Shown: positions 1 to 8,393, numbered from the stretch's first letter. The stretch: DNA of 48,736 nucleotides from Cryobacterium sp. PH31-L1 (GCF_030063145.1 NZ_JASISM010000011.1:1-48736), one strand, 5' to 3'. The notes: generated by a model from the letters alone, not told the origin. Translations and numbers: made by a program.

Positions 1-49
1 AGTGCTGGCCCGTTGAAAACAGCTGGCGTATCTTCGCCCAATCATCCAT
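1..49 (-). CDS. istA: IS21 transposase IstA, N-terminal 16 residues (partial)
   Basis: Reading leftwards from the ATG at 49, the frame gives MDDWAKIRQLFSTGQH and runs off the window. This matches the start of IstA transposases (M-x-D-W-x-x-I-R-x-L), which is normally followed by a helix-turn-helix. A strong GGAGGG ribosome-binding site lies 8 bases upstream. The catalytic DDE core and the helper ATPase IstB would lie left of the window. The family call is good, but whether the gene is intact cannot be judged. Confidence 0.7.
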   Translation of the reverse strand, partial: MDDWAKIRQLFSTGQH

Positions 50-126
50 ATTGATCACCCTCCATAGTGGCTGGTGGCCCTGTTTTCAATCGGCGATACT
101 GGCCCTATTTTCGGTCGGCGTTAACA
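1..126 (-). mobile_element. IS21-family insertion sequence, one terminus
   Basis: The element enters from the left edge and appears to end at 126, where the outward strand begins TGTTAACGCCGAC, an IS21-type TG end. Two similar internal repeats lie behind the end: TGGCCCTGTTTTCAATCGGC at about 78-97 and TGGCCCTATTTTCGGTCGGC at about 100-119. Such tandem repeats are the usual transposase-binding sites inside IS21 ends. The transposase reading frame starts just inside them. The exact border and target duplication cannot be checked because the other end is outside the window. Confidence 0.75.
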
Positions 127-558
127 CAAGATTGATCAACACGTCGGATAGTGGGAAACGAACGATAATGACTGGTTCACGCCGGTATTGCATCGACCCA
201 AACTTGAAATCGCACTAAGGAGTTGTTCGTGCTTTCCGGTACGTTTTCCGGCAGCGAACACGATGCTATCGACCGATCCGTCCTCTTCCAGTCTACGAAA
301 GTCTCGCCCGCGCCCTGGAACTGATCCCCTGAGGGGTGGGACTCACCGCCGGGAATTCTTCCCGTGCCTCATGGTTGTCTCTCAGACGCAACGTCTCCAG
401 CGGGATAGCTCTCGTCGCGGTCACTCGCCGTGATCCTGTAGCTCGGTTTAGCCCGCGGTCGAAATGGCTAAGAGTCCGACAACACTCAGGGCGTATACGA
501 TGACGCAATGTTGTGGCCGTGAAGCGCGAATCGACTGCGGCCAAGTCGACGCCGGTAC
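127..558. other. Gene-free stretch between IS21 end and P-type ATPase gene
   Basis: No convincing gene is visible. The only oddity is a 31-codon open frame, GTG at 229 to TGA at 322-324, preceded by a good AAGGAG six bases upstream; it resembles nothing I know. The stretch lies downstream of the ATPase gene and probably holds its transcription end. No clear hairpin plus T-run was found. Confidence 0.4.
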
Positions 559-3015
559 CTAGTTTGACGCCCGATTGCGTCGTTTTTGGATGCGATAAGT
601 GATTTCAATTCCCACGCAACCGGGGATCGCTGTTCCAATGGCCACGGCGAGTAGGTCACCGGTCGGCAGCTGCAAGTCGAAGAAGTCGCGAAGGAACGGC
701 ACGATGAGGCAGCCGAGCAATCCGATGTACATGCTCGCCAAGATAAGCGCCCGCGATCGATTAAGTGGTCGGATCAGTACCGCCAACACCCAGAGACCAA
801 CCACAGACACCGCGAGGACGGATGCTGTCTGCGCGGAATCCTGCGTATTTCCAACGGTGACTCGTGAGTACGTGTTCACCGTCAAGATCACCAAGCTGAT
901 CGCGATACCTGCTGGAATAGAAAACGCCAACGATCGTCGCAGGAATCCTGGGAGGTACCGGCACTGATTAGGCAGTAGCGCGAGGAAAAACGCCGGAATA
1001 CCGATCGTCAAACCGTCGGCGGCCGACAATTGGCGGGGCAGGAAGGGAAATTCCCACAGGAGCAGGCCAAAGGCGAGCGCGAGTAGCACGGCATACACAG
1101 TTTTCGTGAGGAAGAGTTTCGAGACGAGTTCAATGTTCGCGATCACGCGGCGTCCTTCGGCGACCACGATGGGTAGGTGGGAAAACTGTCCATCGAGGAG
1201 TACCAGCCTGGACACCGCCTTGGTGGCGTCGGCTCCGGATCCCATGGCGATTCCGATATCCGCTCGCTTGAGCGCGAGGACATCGTTCACTCCGTCACCC
1301 GTCATCGCGACGACATGTCCACGATTCTGTAAGGCGATGACCATGTCGCGTTTCTGGGTCGGCGTGACCCGCCCGAAAACATGGTGGTCCTCCAGCACGT
1401 CCCCCATCAGCGAAAGGTCACCAGGCAAATCTCGGGCGTCGTAGCCATCGCCCTCGAATTGCAGACCGACTGTGCGTGCCACGGCAGCGACCGTACGCGG
1501 ATTGTCGCCAGAGATAATTCGAAGCGCCACCCCTTGCTCTCGAAAGTAGTCGAGAGTCTCCTTCGCGTCCGATCGAATCCTCTCCCGAAAAGTGATGATC
1601 GCGACCGTGCGCAGTGCACGAGGGAGCCCTTGCGGTGCTAACTCCGATTCGCGCAGCAAGTGATGCGAATGGGCGAGCACCAGCGTGCGCAGGCCCGCGC
1701 CGGCTAGTTCTGCCGTCGCATTCAAGACCGCGCTGTCGTCGGGGACAGACGTGTTCAGCACTGTCTCCGGGGCCCCCAACACCCATGATCCTGGGGCAAT
1801 CCCGGAGTCGAACGCGACCGATCCCCATTTTCGCGTGGACGAGAACGGAATGACGGTGACAGGGCTGAGCCCTTCAGCACCGGCGAACTCAACGACTAGG
1901 CCGCGAGCCGTGGCGTTGGCATTCGCATCGGTGCCGAACCATCCGAGGACCTCACGCCATCCGAGAGCTGACGGTGTATCGACCTCCCGCACAGAATCCA
2001 GAACGAGGGTTCCGTCGGTGAGCGTACCCGTCTTATCCAGGCAGACCATATCGACCCTGGCGAGACCTTCCACGGCCGGCAGCTCCTGCACGAGGACCTG
2101 ATTTCGGGCCAGTTTCACGGCTGCCAGCGCGAAGGCGATGCTCGTGATCAGAACCAGGCCCTGCGGAATCATGCTGATGGTGCTGGCCGCGGCGCTGACC
2201 GCTCCCTGCCGCCAGCTTCCCGACTCGATCGCTTGAGCCCACCCTCCCAGAGCCTTCATCTGACCATTGACGACGAGGGCGATCAGCGGGATGAGTGCCC
2301 AACTGATCCACCGCACAATGCGATTCAACGCATTGCGTAGTTCTGAGTTGACCAGTGAAAACCGCTTCGCCTCTTGAGTCAGCGCGTTGGCGAAGGATTC
2401 GGTGCCGACTCGCACCACTCGGGCACGGCCCTGACCGGCGATCACGGCCGAACCAGACAAAACCTCGCCCTGTTCCGTCATGGACGCGGGGTCGGCTTCC
2501 CCGGTCAGAAGAGATTGATCAAGTTCGAGGAAATCCGCTTGCAAGACTTTGGCATCGGCGGCGACTTGATCTCCAGCTCGCAGCACAAGAATATCGTCCA
2601 GTACGACGTCTGCCACGGCAACCTCGATAACGCTTCCCGCTCGCAAGACGCGTGCCTTCGGCGCGTGCACGACGGCGAGTTTATCTAGGGAGCGTTTTGC
2701 ACGATATTCCTGAACCACGCCGATGAGCACGTTGGCAATGACGGCTAGCCCAAAGAGTGAGTCCTGCCATTGGCCCAGCGCGAGAAGGAGCACGAACGAT
2801 CCCCCGACGATCGCGTTGAACAGGGTGAAGAGGTTGCCTCGAAGGATGTGCCAGAGGCTCCGGCTCGAATCCGACGCGATTCGGTTGTGCAGGCCGGCTT
2901 CCATCCGACGTCTCACGTCGTTCGCACTCAGGCCGTTCTGGGCAAGCATTTCCTCGTCGATGACAGGGAGCGCCAGCGCCGTCCGTACCATTCGCCGTGG
3001 CAGTGGAGCTGTCAT
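559..3015 (-). CDS. Cation-translocating P-type ATPase (CtpE-like)
   Basis: This 818-residue membrane pump should couple ATP hydrolysis to cation transport. Seen in order: N-terminal actuator with LLTGEAD near residue 169, the M4 helix near 284, the phosphorylation motif DKTGTLT with its Asp near 327, the hinge TGDGVND near 572, and a C-terminal set of membrane helices. The stretch after M4 (VQELPAVEGLARVD) resembles mycobacterial CtpE, a calcium-uptake ATPase. Oddly, the M4 motif reads PQGL where CtpE and SERCA-type pumps have PEGL, so the acidic metal ligand is replaced by Gln and the substrate is uncertain. The start overlaps the stop of the upstream kinase-like gene (ATGA at 3012-3015), indicating translational coupling. 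Confidence 0.88.
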   Translation of the reverse strand: MTAPLPRRMVRTALALPVIDEEMLAQNGLSANDVRRRMEAGLHNRIASDSSRSLWHILRGNLFTLFNAIVGGSFVLLLALGQWQDSLFGLAVIANVLIGVVQEYRAKRSLDKLAVVHAPKARVLRAGSVIEVAVADVVLDDILVLRAGDQVAADAKVLQADFLELDQSLLTGEADPASMTEQGEVLSGSAVIAGQGRARVVRVGTESFANALTQEAKRFSLVNSELRNALNRIVRWISWALIPLIALVVNGQMKALGGWAQAIESGSWRQGAVSAAASTISMIPQGLVLITSIAFALAAVKLARNQVLVQELPAVEGLARVDMVCLDKTGTLTDGTLVLDSVREVDTPSALGWREVLGWFGTDANANATARGLVVEFAGAEGLSPVTVIPFSSTRKWGSVAFDSGIAPGSWVLGAPETVLNTSVPDDSAVLNATAELAGAGLRTLVLAHSHHLLRESELAPQGLPRALRTVAIITFRERIRSDAKETLDYFREQGVALRIISGDNPRTVAAVARTVGLQFEGDGYDARDLPGDLSLMGDVLEDHHVFGRVTPTQKRDMVIALQNRGHVVAMTGDGVNDVLALKRADIGIAMGSGADATKAVSRLVLLDGQFSHLPIVVAEGRRVIANIELVSKLFLTKTVYAVLLALAFGLLLWEFPFLPRQLSAADGLTIGIPAFFLALLPNQCRYLPGFLRRSLAFSIPAGIAISLVILTVNTYSRVTVGNTQDSAQTASVLAVSVVGLWVLAVLIRPLNRSRALILASMYIGLLGCLIVPFLRDFFDLQLPTGDLLAVAIGTAIPGCVGIEITYRIQKRRNRASN

Positions 3016-3875
3016 CCGGTGTGCACATCTCCAGCCGTGGACCGAGGAATGGTCACCGTGACGGTGAAACGTCCATGGTGCAGATTTTCTAGCCGAACGG
3101 TGCCCTGCGCCAGGGAACTGATTGTTGACACGATCGAGAGGCCCAGGCCGCTCTCGCCAGAGCTGCCTCGTTGTGCGTCGGTGCGGGTGACCCGATCAAG
3201 AGCCATGCCGATGAACTCGTCCGGCGTTCCGAGGCCGGTGTCCTCAACTGAGAGCTGGAGGCCGTTCTGGTCGTATTTCAGCCGTGCTCGTACGTCGCCC
3301 GATACCGGACTGGCCCGAAGCGCGTTGCTGATCAGGTTGTCGATGACCTGGGCTAAGTGCGTGGTGGAGATCTGAAACGAGAGCGGATCGTCCTTGTCGT
3401 CGACAACGAAGTCGACCGTGATCGTTTTGTCCACCGCGAGGCGCTGGGCCCGGTCCGAGGCTGCGCCGAATTCTGCCACGAGCGATGACCCTGGAGTGGT
3501 TGGAGGTGCGTGGCCAACCTCAAGTGTCGAAAGTGTGAGGGGGTTCGTCGCCAGACGCGAGTGGCGATAAACGGAGCGTTCAGCCTCGTGCAGGTCCCGG
3601 CTGAGTGCACTCGCGTTGCCTTCGCTCAAGTGGGCGAGTTCGAGCTGAATTTTGGGCCGGGCGGTCGGTGTGCGCTGCTCATGGCTGGCATCGGAGACTG
3701 TCTGCTTTTCTCGCATGGCGGTCTCTAGGACGCTGGCGATGAAGTGGTTGAGAGTTTGGGCGAGCGCGGCCACACCGTTATTCACGAGCACCGTCTCATA
3801 CCCGTCGGCGCGCAAACCGCGCTCGAGTGCGAACCCCGTCTGGGCATCGTCTTCGACGATGAGGATCGATTTCAC
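3012..3875 (-). CDS. Chimaeric response regulator/histidine kinase fusion protein (deletion product)
   Basis: This 287-residue frame begins GTG at 3875. Residues 1-36 (MKSILIVEDDAQTG...) are the start of an OmpR-type receiver domain. From about residue 37 the sequence jumps to the end of a histidine kinase: dimerisation helix with SDASHEQRTP, N-box NLISNALRA, DTGLGTP and GLGLSIV ATP-site boxes. Nearly every segment matches the intact pair at 24750-26815, so about 1.5 kb between receiver and kinase core appears to have been deleted in frame around GVAALA. The phosphoacceptor Asp, DNA-binding domain, membrane helices and HAMP are missing. The kinase H-box reads HEQRTP instead of HELRTP. The frame is uninterrupted, so some product may still be made. 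Confidence 0.8.
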   Translation of the reverse strand: MKSILIVEDDAQTGFALERGLRADGYETVLVNNGVAALAQTLNHFIASVLETAMREKQTVSDASHEQRTPTARPKIQLELAHLSEGNASALSRDLHEAERSVYRHSRLATNPLTLSTLEVGHAPPTTPGSSLVAEFGAASDRAQRLAVDKTITVDFVVDDKDDPLSFQISTTHLAQVIDNLISNALRASPVSGDVRARLKYDQNGLQLSVEDTGLGTPDEFIGMALDRVTRTDAQRGSSGESGLGLSIVSTISSLAQGTVRLENLHHGRFTVTVTIPRSTAGDVHTG

Positions 3876-3971
3876 GGGTGATGCTTCCTAACTGGGGCGC
3901 GGAGCAGAAAGCGGATCATGCCGTCTCGCATCACAAACTATCGACACATCCCTACGGTGCCCCGCTGCACA

Positions 3972-4006
3972 AAGTACGCCTTTTCTGTGCGGAGTTTCAA
4001 CCAATG
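3972..4006. promoter_or_regulatory. Conserved divergent promoter block, decayed copy
   Basis: Read on the minus strand this gives GGTTGAAA, a spacer, then ACAG and AAAAGG. It aligns with the block at 24607-24640, between the intact glycosyltransferase and response-regulator genes, in the same place relative to the regulator start. A response-regulator binding site is likely but inferred only from this conservation. Confidence 0.45.
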
Positions 4007-4055
4007 TCCTGCGATCTATCGGTTTGGCGTGATCTCGGCCGCCCAGGATGACCCT

Positions 4056-4398
4056 ATGACCGTCACTATCACCCGCGTATCCGATGCAATCGAGCCACCC
4101 GGAATGGCCAAAGATCCCGATGACGACAAAGCTGACCACCATGGACGTTTCAGTACTCGGGCCCACGTTCAATGCGGCTCCCAACGTTCGCGAACTCGTC
4201 CTCGAGATCGGCGACGCCGGCGCTCCACTGCTCGTGGGCGCACTGGGAAGCGCCGTCATTTCGGCCATTGGGCTGGGCGCGCTCGCAATTCTCATCTTCG
4301 GCGTAGCCGATCTCGGCGCCACTGCGCGTCGCACCCGTCCATCGGACGATTCAGAGTTAGACAACACGGCAATACGAGGCAGGTGCCAATTCTGCTGA
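4056..4398 (+). pseudogene. Collapsed glycosyltransferase/MFS remnant
   Basis: Three pieces of known genes lie end to end. From 4056, MTVTITR matches the start of the GT-C glycosyltransferase at 24552 (MTVTLIR). From 4141, MDVSVLGPTFNAAPNVRELV matches the start of the GT2 enzyme at 22916 (MKVSVIVPTFNEALNVRELV), and its ribosome-binding region also aligns. From about 4201, IGDAGAPLLVG and the following hydrophobic stretch match the C-terminus of the MFS protein ending at 18475 (VGDAGGPLLVG). The order equals that of the intact locus with the interiors deleted. The 4141-4398 part is an open 85-codon chimaera, but no function is expected. Confidence 0.75.
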
Positions 4399-4428
4399 AA
4401 ACCCTTACCAGGCTTTAGGAGGGACGCC

Positions 4429-6087
4429 CTAGACCGGCTCTTCCGAGGTCCGGGCCGCGATGACGTTCTCGTCGGCCGCTTCCTCTTCGCGCTGCTCGTT
4501 GTGCGGCGCCGTTCCGGAGAGCCGCAGCGTCGCTAGGAAGCCGAGCACGAGGAACCCGGCTGCGGCGAAGGCCGAGTACCGGGTGCCGTCGCTGAAGGCC
4601 TCCCGCGCGGCATCCGCTACAGCCGGGCTGTTCGCCTCGAGAGCCGGGATCGCGGACCCGGCACTGTTGACGACCGCGTCGACGATTTGGGTTTGGGTCT
4701 GGGCCGGCAGGCCCGGCACGGAGGATAACTTCGCGTCGAGCGATGCGCCGACCGCGGTGAACAGCACGGTGCCGAGTATTGCGATTCCGAGTGCGGACCC
4801 GATCTGCCGGGCGGTGCTGGAGGTGCCGGAGCCTTGGCCGCTCTGCGCCACAGGGATGTCTTTCAGCACCACGCCGGTCAACTGAGCGGTGGCCAGACCG
4901 ACGCCGATCCCGTAGACGAACAGGAACGGCACGACCTCCAGCCAGGTGGCTTCCGCGGTGATCATGATGCCGAGCCCGGTGACTCCGATGATCTCCGCGA
5001 TGATGCCCACGCGCACGATCGTCTCCGGCGAGGTCTTGTTACCGAACGCGCCCGACAGCCCGCTGGCCACGAAGGAGCCCAGCGCGAGGGCGAGCAGCAC
5101 GAAGCCGGTCTGCAGGGCGTCGTAGCCGAGCACGTTCTGCAGCCAGAGCGGCAGCGAGAGGATGATGCCGAATTCGCCGAGCGACACGATCATGGCCGCG
5201 ATGTTGCCGTTGCGAAACGACGGGATCGCGAACAGGGAGAAAGCGAGCAGGGTGGTCTTGCCGGCCCGTTGGCGGTGGAGACCCCAGTAGACGAAGGCGA
5301 CCCCGGAGAGGATGGTGATCAGGAACACGAACGGGATGACCGACAGCTCGTACGGCCAGGTCCAGTCGCCGATCGTCGGGGCGTTGTTGGTGAGCCACCA
5401 GCCGTAGCTGCGGCCCTCGATCAGTCCGAAGACGAGCGAGGCGCTGGCGATGACCGACAGGATGGCGCCGACCACGTCGACGCGGCGGGGCTCCCCCGCG
5501 TCCCGGGATTCGGCCACGAGGACCAGCACGCCGAGGATGATGACGATCCCGAGGGGTACGTTGATGCCGAACGCCCAGCGCCACGAGTAGTACGTGGTGA
5601 GCCAGCCGCCGAGTAGCGGGCCGACTGCGACCATGCCGCCGATCGTCGAGCCCCAGATCGCGAATGCGATGCCGCGGTCCCGGCCGCGGAAGGTGGCGTT
5701 GATGATCGACAGTGAGGTGGGCAGCACCATGGCCCCGCCGACGCCCTGGATCAGTCGGGCCAGGATGAGCAGGTCGCCGGACTGGGAGAACGCGGCGAAG
5801 ACGGATGCCGTGGCGAAGACGATCACGCCGAGCAGCAGGATGCGGCGGCGCCCGAAGCGGTCCGCGAGGGTTCCGAATACCAGCAGCAGTGCGGCGAAGA
5901 CGAGCGTGTAGCTTTCCTGCACCCACTGCACCTGGGTAGAGGTGATGCCCAGGTCGTCCACGATCGAGGGGATGGCGACGTTGATGATCGTGGAGTCGAC
6001 GATGATCAGGGCGACCGCGACGCTGATGAAGACCAGGCCGGCCCAGCGACGGCGGGCCGAGGGGGCGGTGGGGGCGGTGTCGGTCAT
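4429..6087 (-). CDS. MFS drug-efflux transporter, DHA2 (EmrB/QacA) family
   Basis: A 552-residue integral membrane protein with about 14 predicted helices, the length and topology of DHA2 proton-driven multidrug exporters. Visible motifs are DSTIINVAIPSI in helix 1, typical of the family, and LADRFGRRRILLLG, the loop 2-3 motif A. Helix 5 carries the GPLLGGWL antiporter motif. The C-terminal tail is acidic and cytoplasmic. The start overlaps the stop of the upstream TspO-like gene by four bases, so the two form one transcription unit. A divergent MarR gene with a palindromic operator lies upstream, the usual arrangement for substrate-induced efflux. The substrate cannot be read from sequence. 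Confidence 0.92.
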   Translation of the reverse strand: MTDTAPTAPSARRRWAGLVFISVAVALIIVDSTIINVAIPSIVDDLGITSTQVQWVQESYTLVFAALLLVFGTLADRFGRRRILLLGVIVFATASVFAAFSQSGDLLILARLIQGVGGAMVLPTSLSIINATFRGRDRGIAFAIWGSTIGGMVAVGPLLGGWLTTYYSWRWAFGINVPLGIVIILGVLVLVAESRDAGEPRRVDVVGAILSVIASASLVFGLIEGRSYGWWLTNNAPTIGDWTWPYELSVIPFVFLITILSGVAFVYWGLHRQRAGKTTLLAFSLFAIPSFRNGNIAAMIVSLGEFGIILSLPLWLQNVLGYDALQTGFVLLALALGSFVASGLSGAFGNKTSPETIVRVGIIAEIIGVTGLGIMITAEATWLEVVPFLFVYGIGVGLATAQLTGVVLKDIPVAQSGQGSGTSSTARQIGSALGIAILGTVLFTAVGASLDAKLSSVPGLPAQTQTQIVDAVVNSAGSAIPALEANSPAVADAAREAFSDGTRYSAFAAAGFLVLGFLATLRLSGTAPHNEQREEEAADENVIAARTSEEPV

Positions 6088-6893
6088 GCGGGTACCAATC
6101 CTCGCGTTGACGTGGAGGAGGATCTGCGGATGCGGATCGTGACGGTGACCGTGAGAATGACGACCATCGCGACGAGGGCCGCGATCGCGGTCGGGGTAGA
6201 GAGGAGGGTGCCTGTGAGCCGGGCGACGGCGACCCAGGCAAGACCCCAGCAGAGAGATGCGGACGGGGCGAGCCGACCACGCCCGGAGAGGGCGATCAGC
6301 ACGCCAACCAGACCGGCCACCGCGATCACCCCGACTGCCCAGACGTCCGCACTGATGCCGAAACCGCCGAAGCCGGCGGCGACGAGCACGGCCGTCACGT
6401 TCGCCGCGGTGGCGATGCTGACCCAGCCCAGGTACAGGCCGATCGTGCCGTCGACCACAATCGTTTCGACCATGTTCTTCGGTCGAGAGGCGACGGTGAG
6501 CTGGAACGCCCGGATAAGCACGGCCAGAAGCAGCACGATCACGGGGACGCTGAGTGCGAGTAGGTCGAACTGGATGCTGAGGATCCAGGCCGCGTTCAAA
6601 ACCAGCGACGCGGCGACCAGGTAGCCGAGGGTGCGCTGCCGGGCATCTGCTGTCTGCGCTGGCAGGAACTGCCAGATGGCGTAGGCGATTAACCCGAGGT
6701 AGATCGGCGTCCAGATGCCGAATGCCGGGCCGTCGGGAGCGATTGGGGTCGCGTCGGCGGCCAGAGCCCCACCCGATGCGTTCTGGATCGGGGTTCCTCC
6801 GGCGGCGCCCGAACCGATGAACGATCCCACGATGGCTAGAATCGCGCTGACCAGCACCACGGTTTGGCGCAGACGATCCCGGCCCTGTTTCAT
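6084..6893 (-). CDS. TspO/MBR-like (tryptophan-rich sensory protein-type) membrane protein
   Basis: A 269-residue membrane protein with roughly eight hydrophobic segments. The segment FGIWTPIYLGLIAYAIWQ is typical of actinobacterial proteins annotated as tryptophan-rich sensory or TspO-related, longer than the 160-residue classical TspO. Function is not established; classical members bind porphyrins. An AGGAGA ribosome-binding site lies six bases before the ATG at 6893. It is first in an operon with the DHA2 exporter, and its promoter region is shared with the divergent MarR gene. Confidence 0.65.
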   Translation of the reverse strand: MKQGRDRLRQTVVLVSAILAIVGSFIGSGAAGGTPIQNASGGALAADATPIAPDGPAFGIWTPIYLGLIAYAIWQFLPAQTADARQRTLGYLVAASLVLNAAWILSIQFDLLALSVPVIVLLLAVLIRAFQLTVASRPKNMVETIVVDGTIGLYLGWVSIATAANVTAVLVAAGFGGFGISADVWAVGVIAVAGLVGVLIALSGRGRLAPSASLCWGLAWVAVARLTGTLLSTPTAIAALVAMVVILTVTVTIRIRRSSSTSTRGLVPA

Positions 6894-6906
6894 CTCAGTC
6901 TCCTAT

Positions 6907-6924
6907 TAGTCAGCTAGCTGATTA
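6907..6924. promoter_or_regulatory. MarR-type operator palindrome
   Basis: TAGTCAGCTAGCTGATTA is an 18-bp palindrome with a perfect 12-bp core, TCAGCTAGCTGA at 6910-6921, and one mismatch per outer arm. It sits in the 57-bp gap between the divergent TspO/MFS operon and the MarR gene. Size and symmetry suit a MarR dimer, so it probably represses both directions. This is inferred from position and symmetry. Confidence 0.7.
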
Positions 6925-6950
6925 GTTGACGCTAGCACTAGATTAGGGGC

Positions 6951-7424
6951 ATGACCATACCTGATCCGGAACCCACGGCGGAGCAGGAGCAGAGACCGAA
7001 CCCAGTGCAGGAGTCCATGGCTTTCTGGCCGACCGGACGCCTGCTCTCGACCGCCGCGCGGCTGGTCGAACACGCCTGGGTGGAGGCGTTGGACCAGCTG
7101 GGACTTACCCACGCCGGCATGATCGCACTGCACCTGCTCGGATCGGGGCCGCTCAGCCAGACCGAACTCGCACGCGCCGCCCGCGTGCAGACGCAGACCA
7201 TGTCCCGCACCCTCAAACGACTCGAGCGCGAGGGCTACGTGGTGCGCACCCGGGACGAGCACGACGCCCGGCGACACTCCGTGGTCAGAACGGATGCCGG
7301 CACCGCCGTCTGGGAAAAGTCCCGCACGTTAGAGGCCGACCTCTTTCCCGAGCTCGCGAACGCGGACGCGATGCGTGACGCGCTTCTCACGATCATCTCC
7401 GCCTCCTCAGCCCGTCGCTGGTGA
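6951..7424 (+). CDS. MarR-family transcriptional regulator
   Basis: A 157-residue winged-helix repressor. Residues about 60-100 (GPLSQTELARAARVQTQTMS) form the recognition helix region and EREGYVVRTRDEHDARRH is the wing, both classic for MarR. It is divergent from the TspO/MFS operon, so it likely represses efflux until a ligand binds. The ATG at 6951 has AGGGG only one base upstream and TAGATT about seven bases upstream, so the message may be leaderless. An alternative start is the internal ATG at 7017, which has AGGAG three bases upstream and would still keep the whole DNA-binding domain. Confidence 0.88.
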   Translation: MTIPDPEPTAEQEQRPNPVQESMAFWPTGRLLSTAARLVEHAWVEALDQLGLTHAGMIALHLLGSGPLSQTELARAARVQTQTMSRTLKRLEREGYVVRTRDEHDARRHSVVRTDAGTAVWEKSRTLEADLFPELANADAMRDALLTIISASSARRW

Positions 7425-7889
7425 CCCGGCCGTACGACACCTGGCAACCGGGGCACCCCACCGGTGTGTCTCCTAACAGCTACAACCAGATCGTGATGGC
7501 CCGGAGGACAACTCCGCCGCGGTGGATGACGGTGCGCTTGTCATGCCCGGTCGCGATAACGCACATCGCTGCTCACTGCCTGGGCTGATCTTGCCCACTA
7601 CCCGTGCATTTGCCGGCCGGCCGCGCGACTGTCGCACTCGTCTGGTGCCTGATGGTCGCGTACACGGTGTTTACCGTGGTCTGATGTTCCCTCTGGCGTC
7701 ATGCAACGCAAGGATTCGATTTCGCAAGCCGAACGGCGATCGGGACATCTTTGAATCATTGTCGTCTACTCGGTTGCCGGCGGTGCCGAGACGGAACTTG
7801 TCAAGGTCGATGAGGTCAGTGGGAGTTTAGGCGACTCGGAGAAGTGCTGGAAACACTGCTGCAGAGACAGCCCTCCCCGGGCGGCCCGG
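7425..7889. other. Gene-free stretch after marR-like gene
   Basis: About 465 bases between the 3' ends of the convergent MarR and SRPBCC genes. Short frames exist on both strands but none has family resemblance, a good ribosome-binding site or the codon bias of neighbours. I see no repeat and no strong terminator. Confidence 0.4.
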
Positions 7890-8393
7890 TCATGATTGGG
7901 TCTGTGCCCCGGCGTCGCTGGAGACCTCGGCGATCCGTTTGATCGCCGCGAGGGTTTTCGGGATGCCATCGAGGGCTTGCTGGGTGCGGTCGATGATTTG
8001 AGCGTGGGCGTCTTCGCCGAACTTGTCCTCGAACATGGCGATCCCGCCCGGCAGGAACTCCCAAGACTCGGTCAGTATCGTCCCGGTCTCCGCGGCGGTG
8101 AAGCTGAAGCCCCAGCGGACGAAACTGCCGCCCACAACCCAGGCGAACTCGCGACCGTGCTCTGCCGTCACGACCTCAGACCGGGTCTCCCAGGTCCGAT
8201 GCGGGAGCTCGTTGTGCCCGGTGAACCAGGCACCGACTCGACCGGCTTCGGAATCGTCGTCCCACCAGCATGACGTACAGACCGGGCTCCACTCGCCGGT
8301 GCGGGTGATGTCGGAGAGCAAGTCGTAGAGAAACGCGGCCGACGCCTCGACGATGACGGACTCCTGGTAGCTGAGGATGCGTGTCCCACTCAT
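7890..8393 (-). CDS. SRPBCC-superfamily (polyketide cyclase/dehydrase-like) protein
   Basis: A 167-residue soluble protein of the START/Bet v1 fold, which binds small hydrophobic ligands. The N-terminus SVIVEASAAFLYDLLSDITRTGEW is the family signature (beta strand, helix, then the conserved D-x-T-x-x-x-x-W). A C-terminal amphipathic helix (AQIIDRTQQALDGI) closes the cavity. The ligand is unknown. It is followed 23 bases upstream by the DsbA-like gene on the same strand, so co-transcription with that gene is likely. Confidence 0.82.
   Translation of the reverse strand: MSGTRILSYQESVIVEASAAFLYDLLSDITRTGEWSPVCTSCWWDDDSEAGRVGAWFTGHNELPHRTWETRSEVVTAEHGREFAWVVGGSFVRWGFSFTAAETGTILTESWEFLPGGIAMFEDKFGEDAHAQIIDRTQQALDGIPKTLAAIKRIAEVSSDAGAQTQS

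Noticed and set aside
229..324. 31-codon gene with a good Shine-Dalgarno sequence
   Set aside because: Too short, unlike any known peptide, and next to an IS end; not enough to call a gene.
4834..5616. 260-codon open frame on the plus strand opposite the DHA2 transporter
   Set aside because: Antisense to a clear membrane protein gene; rich in Asp, Glu, Gly and His as expected of a GC-rich antisense frame.
5039..6280. Long 413-codon open frame, rich in Arg, Pro and His, on the minus strand
   Set aside because: It is a shifted frame of the DHA2 transporter and TspO-like genes; composition follows from high-GC codons and there is no family resemblance.
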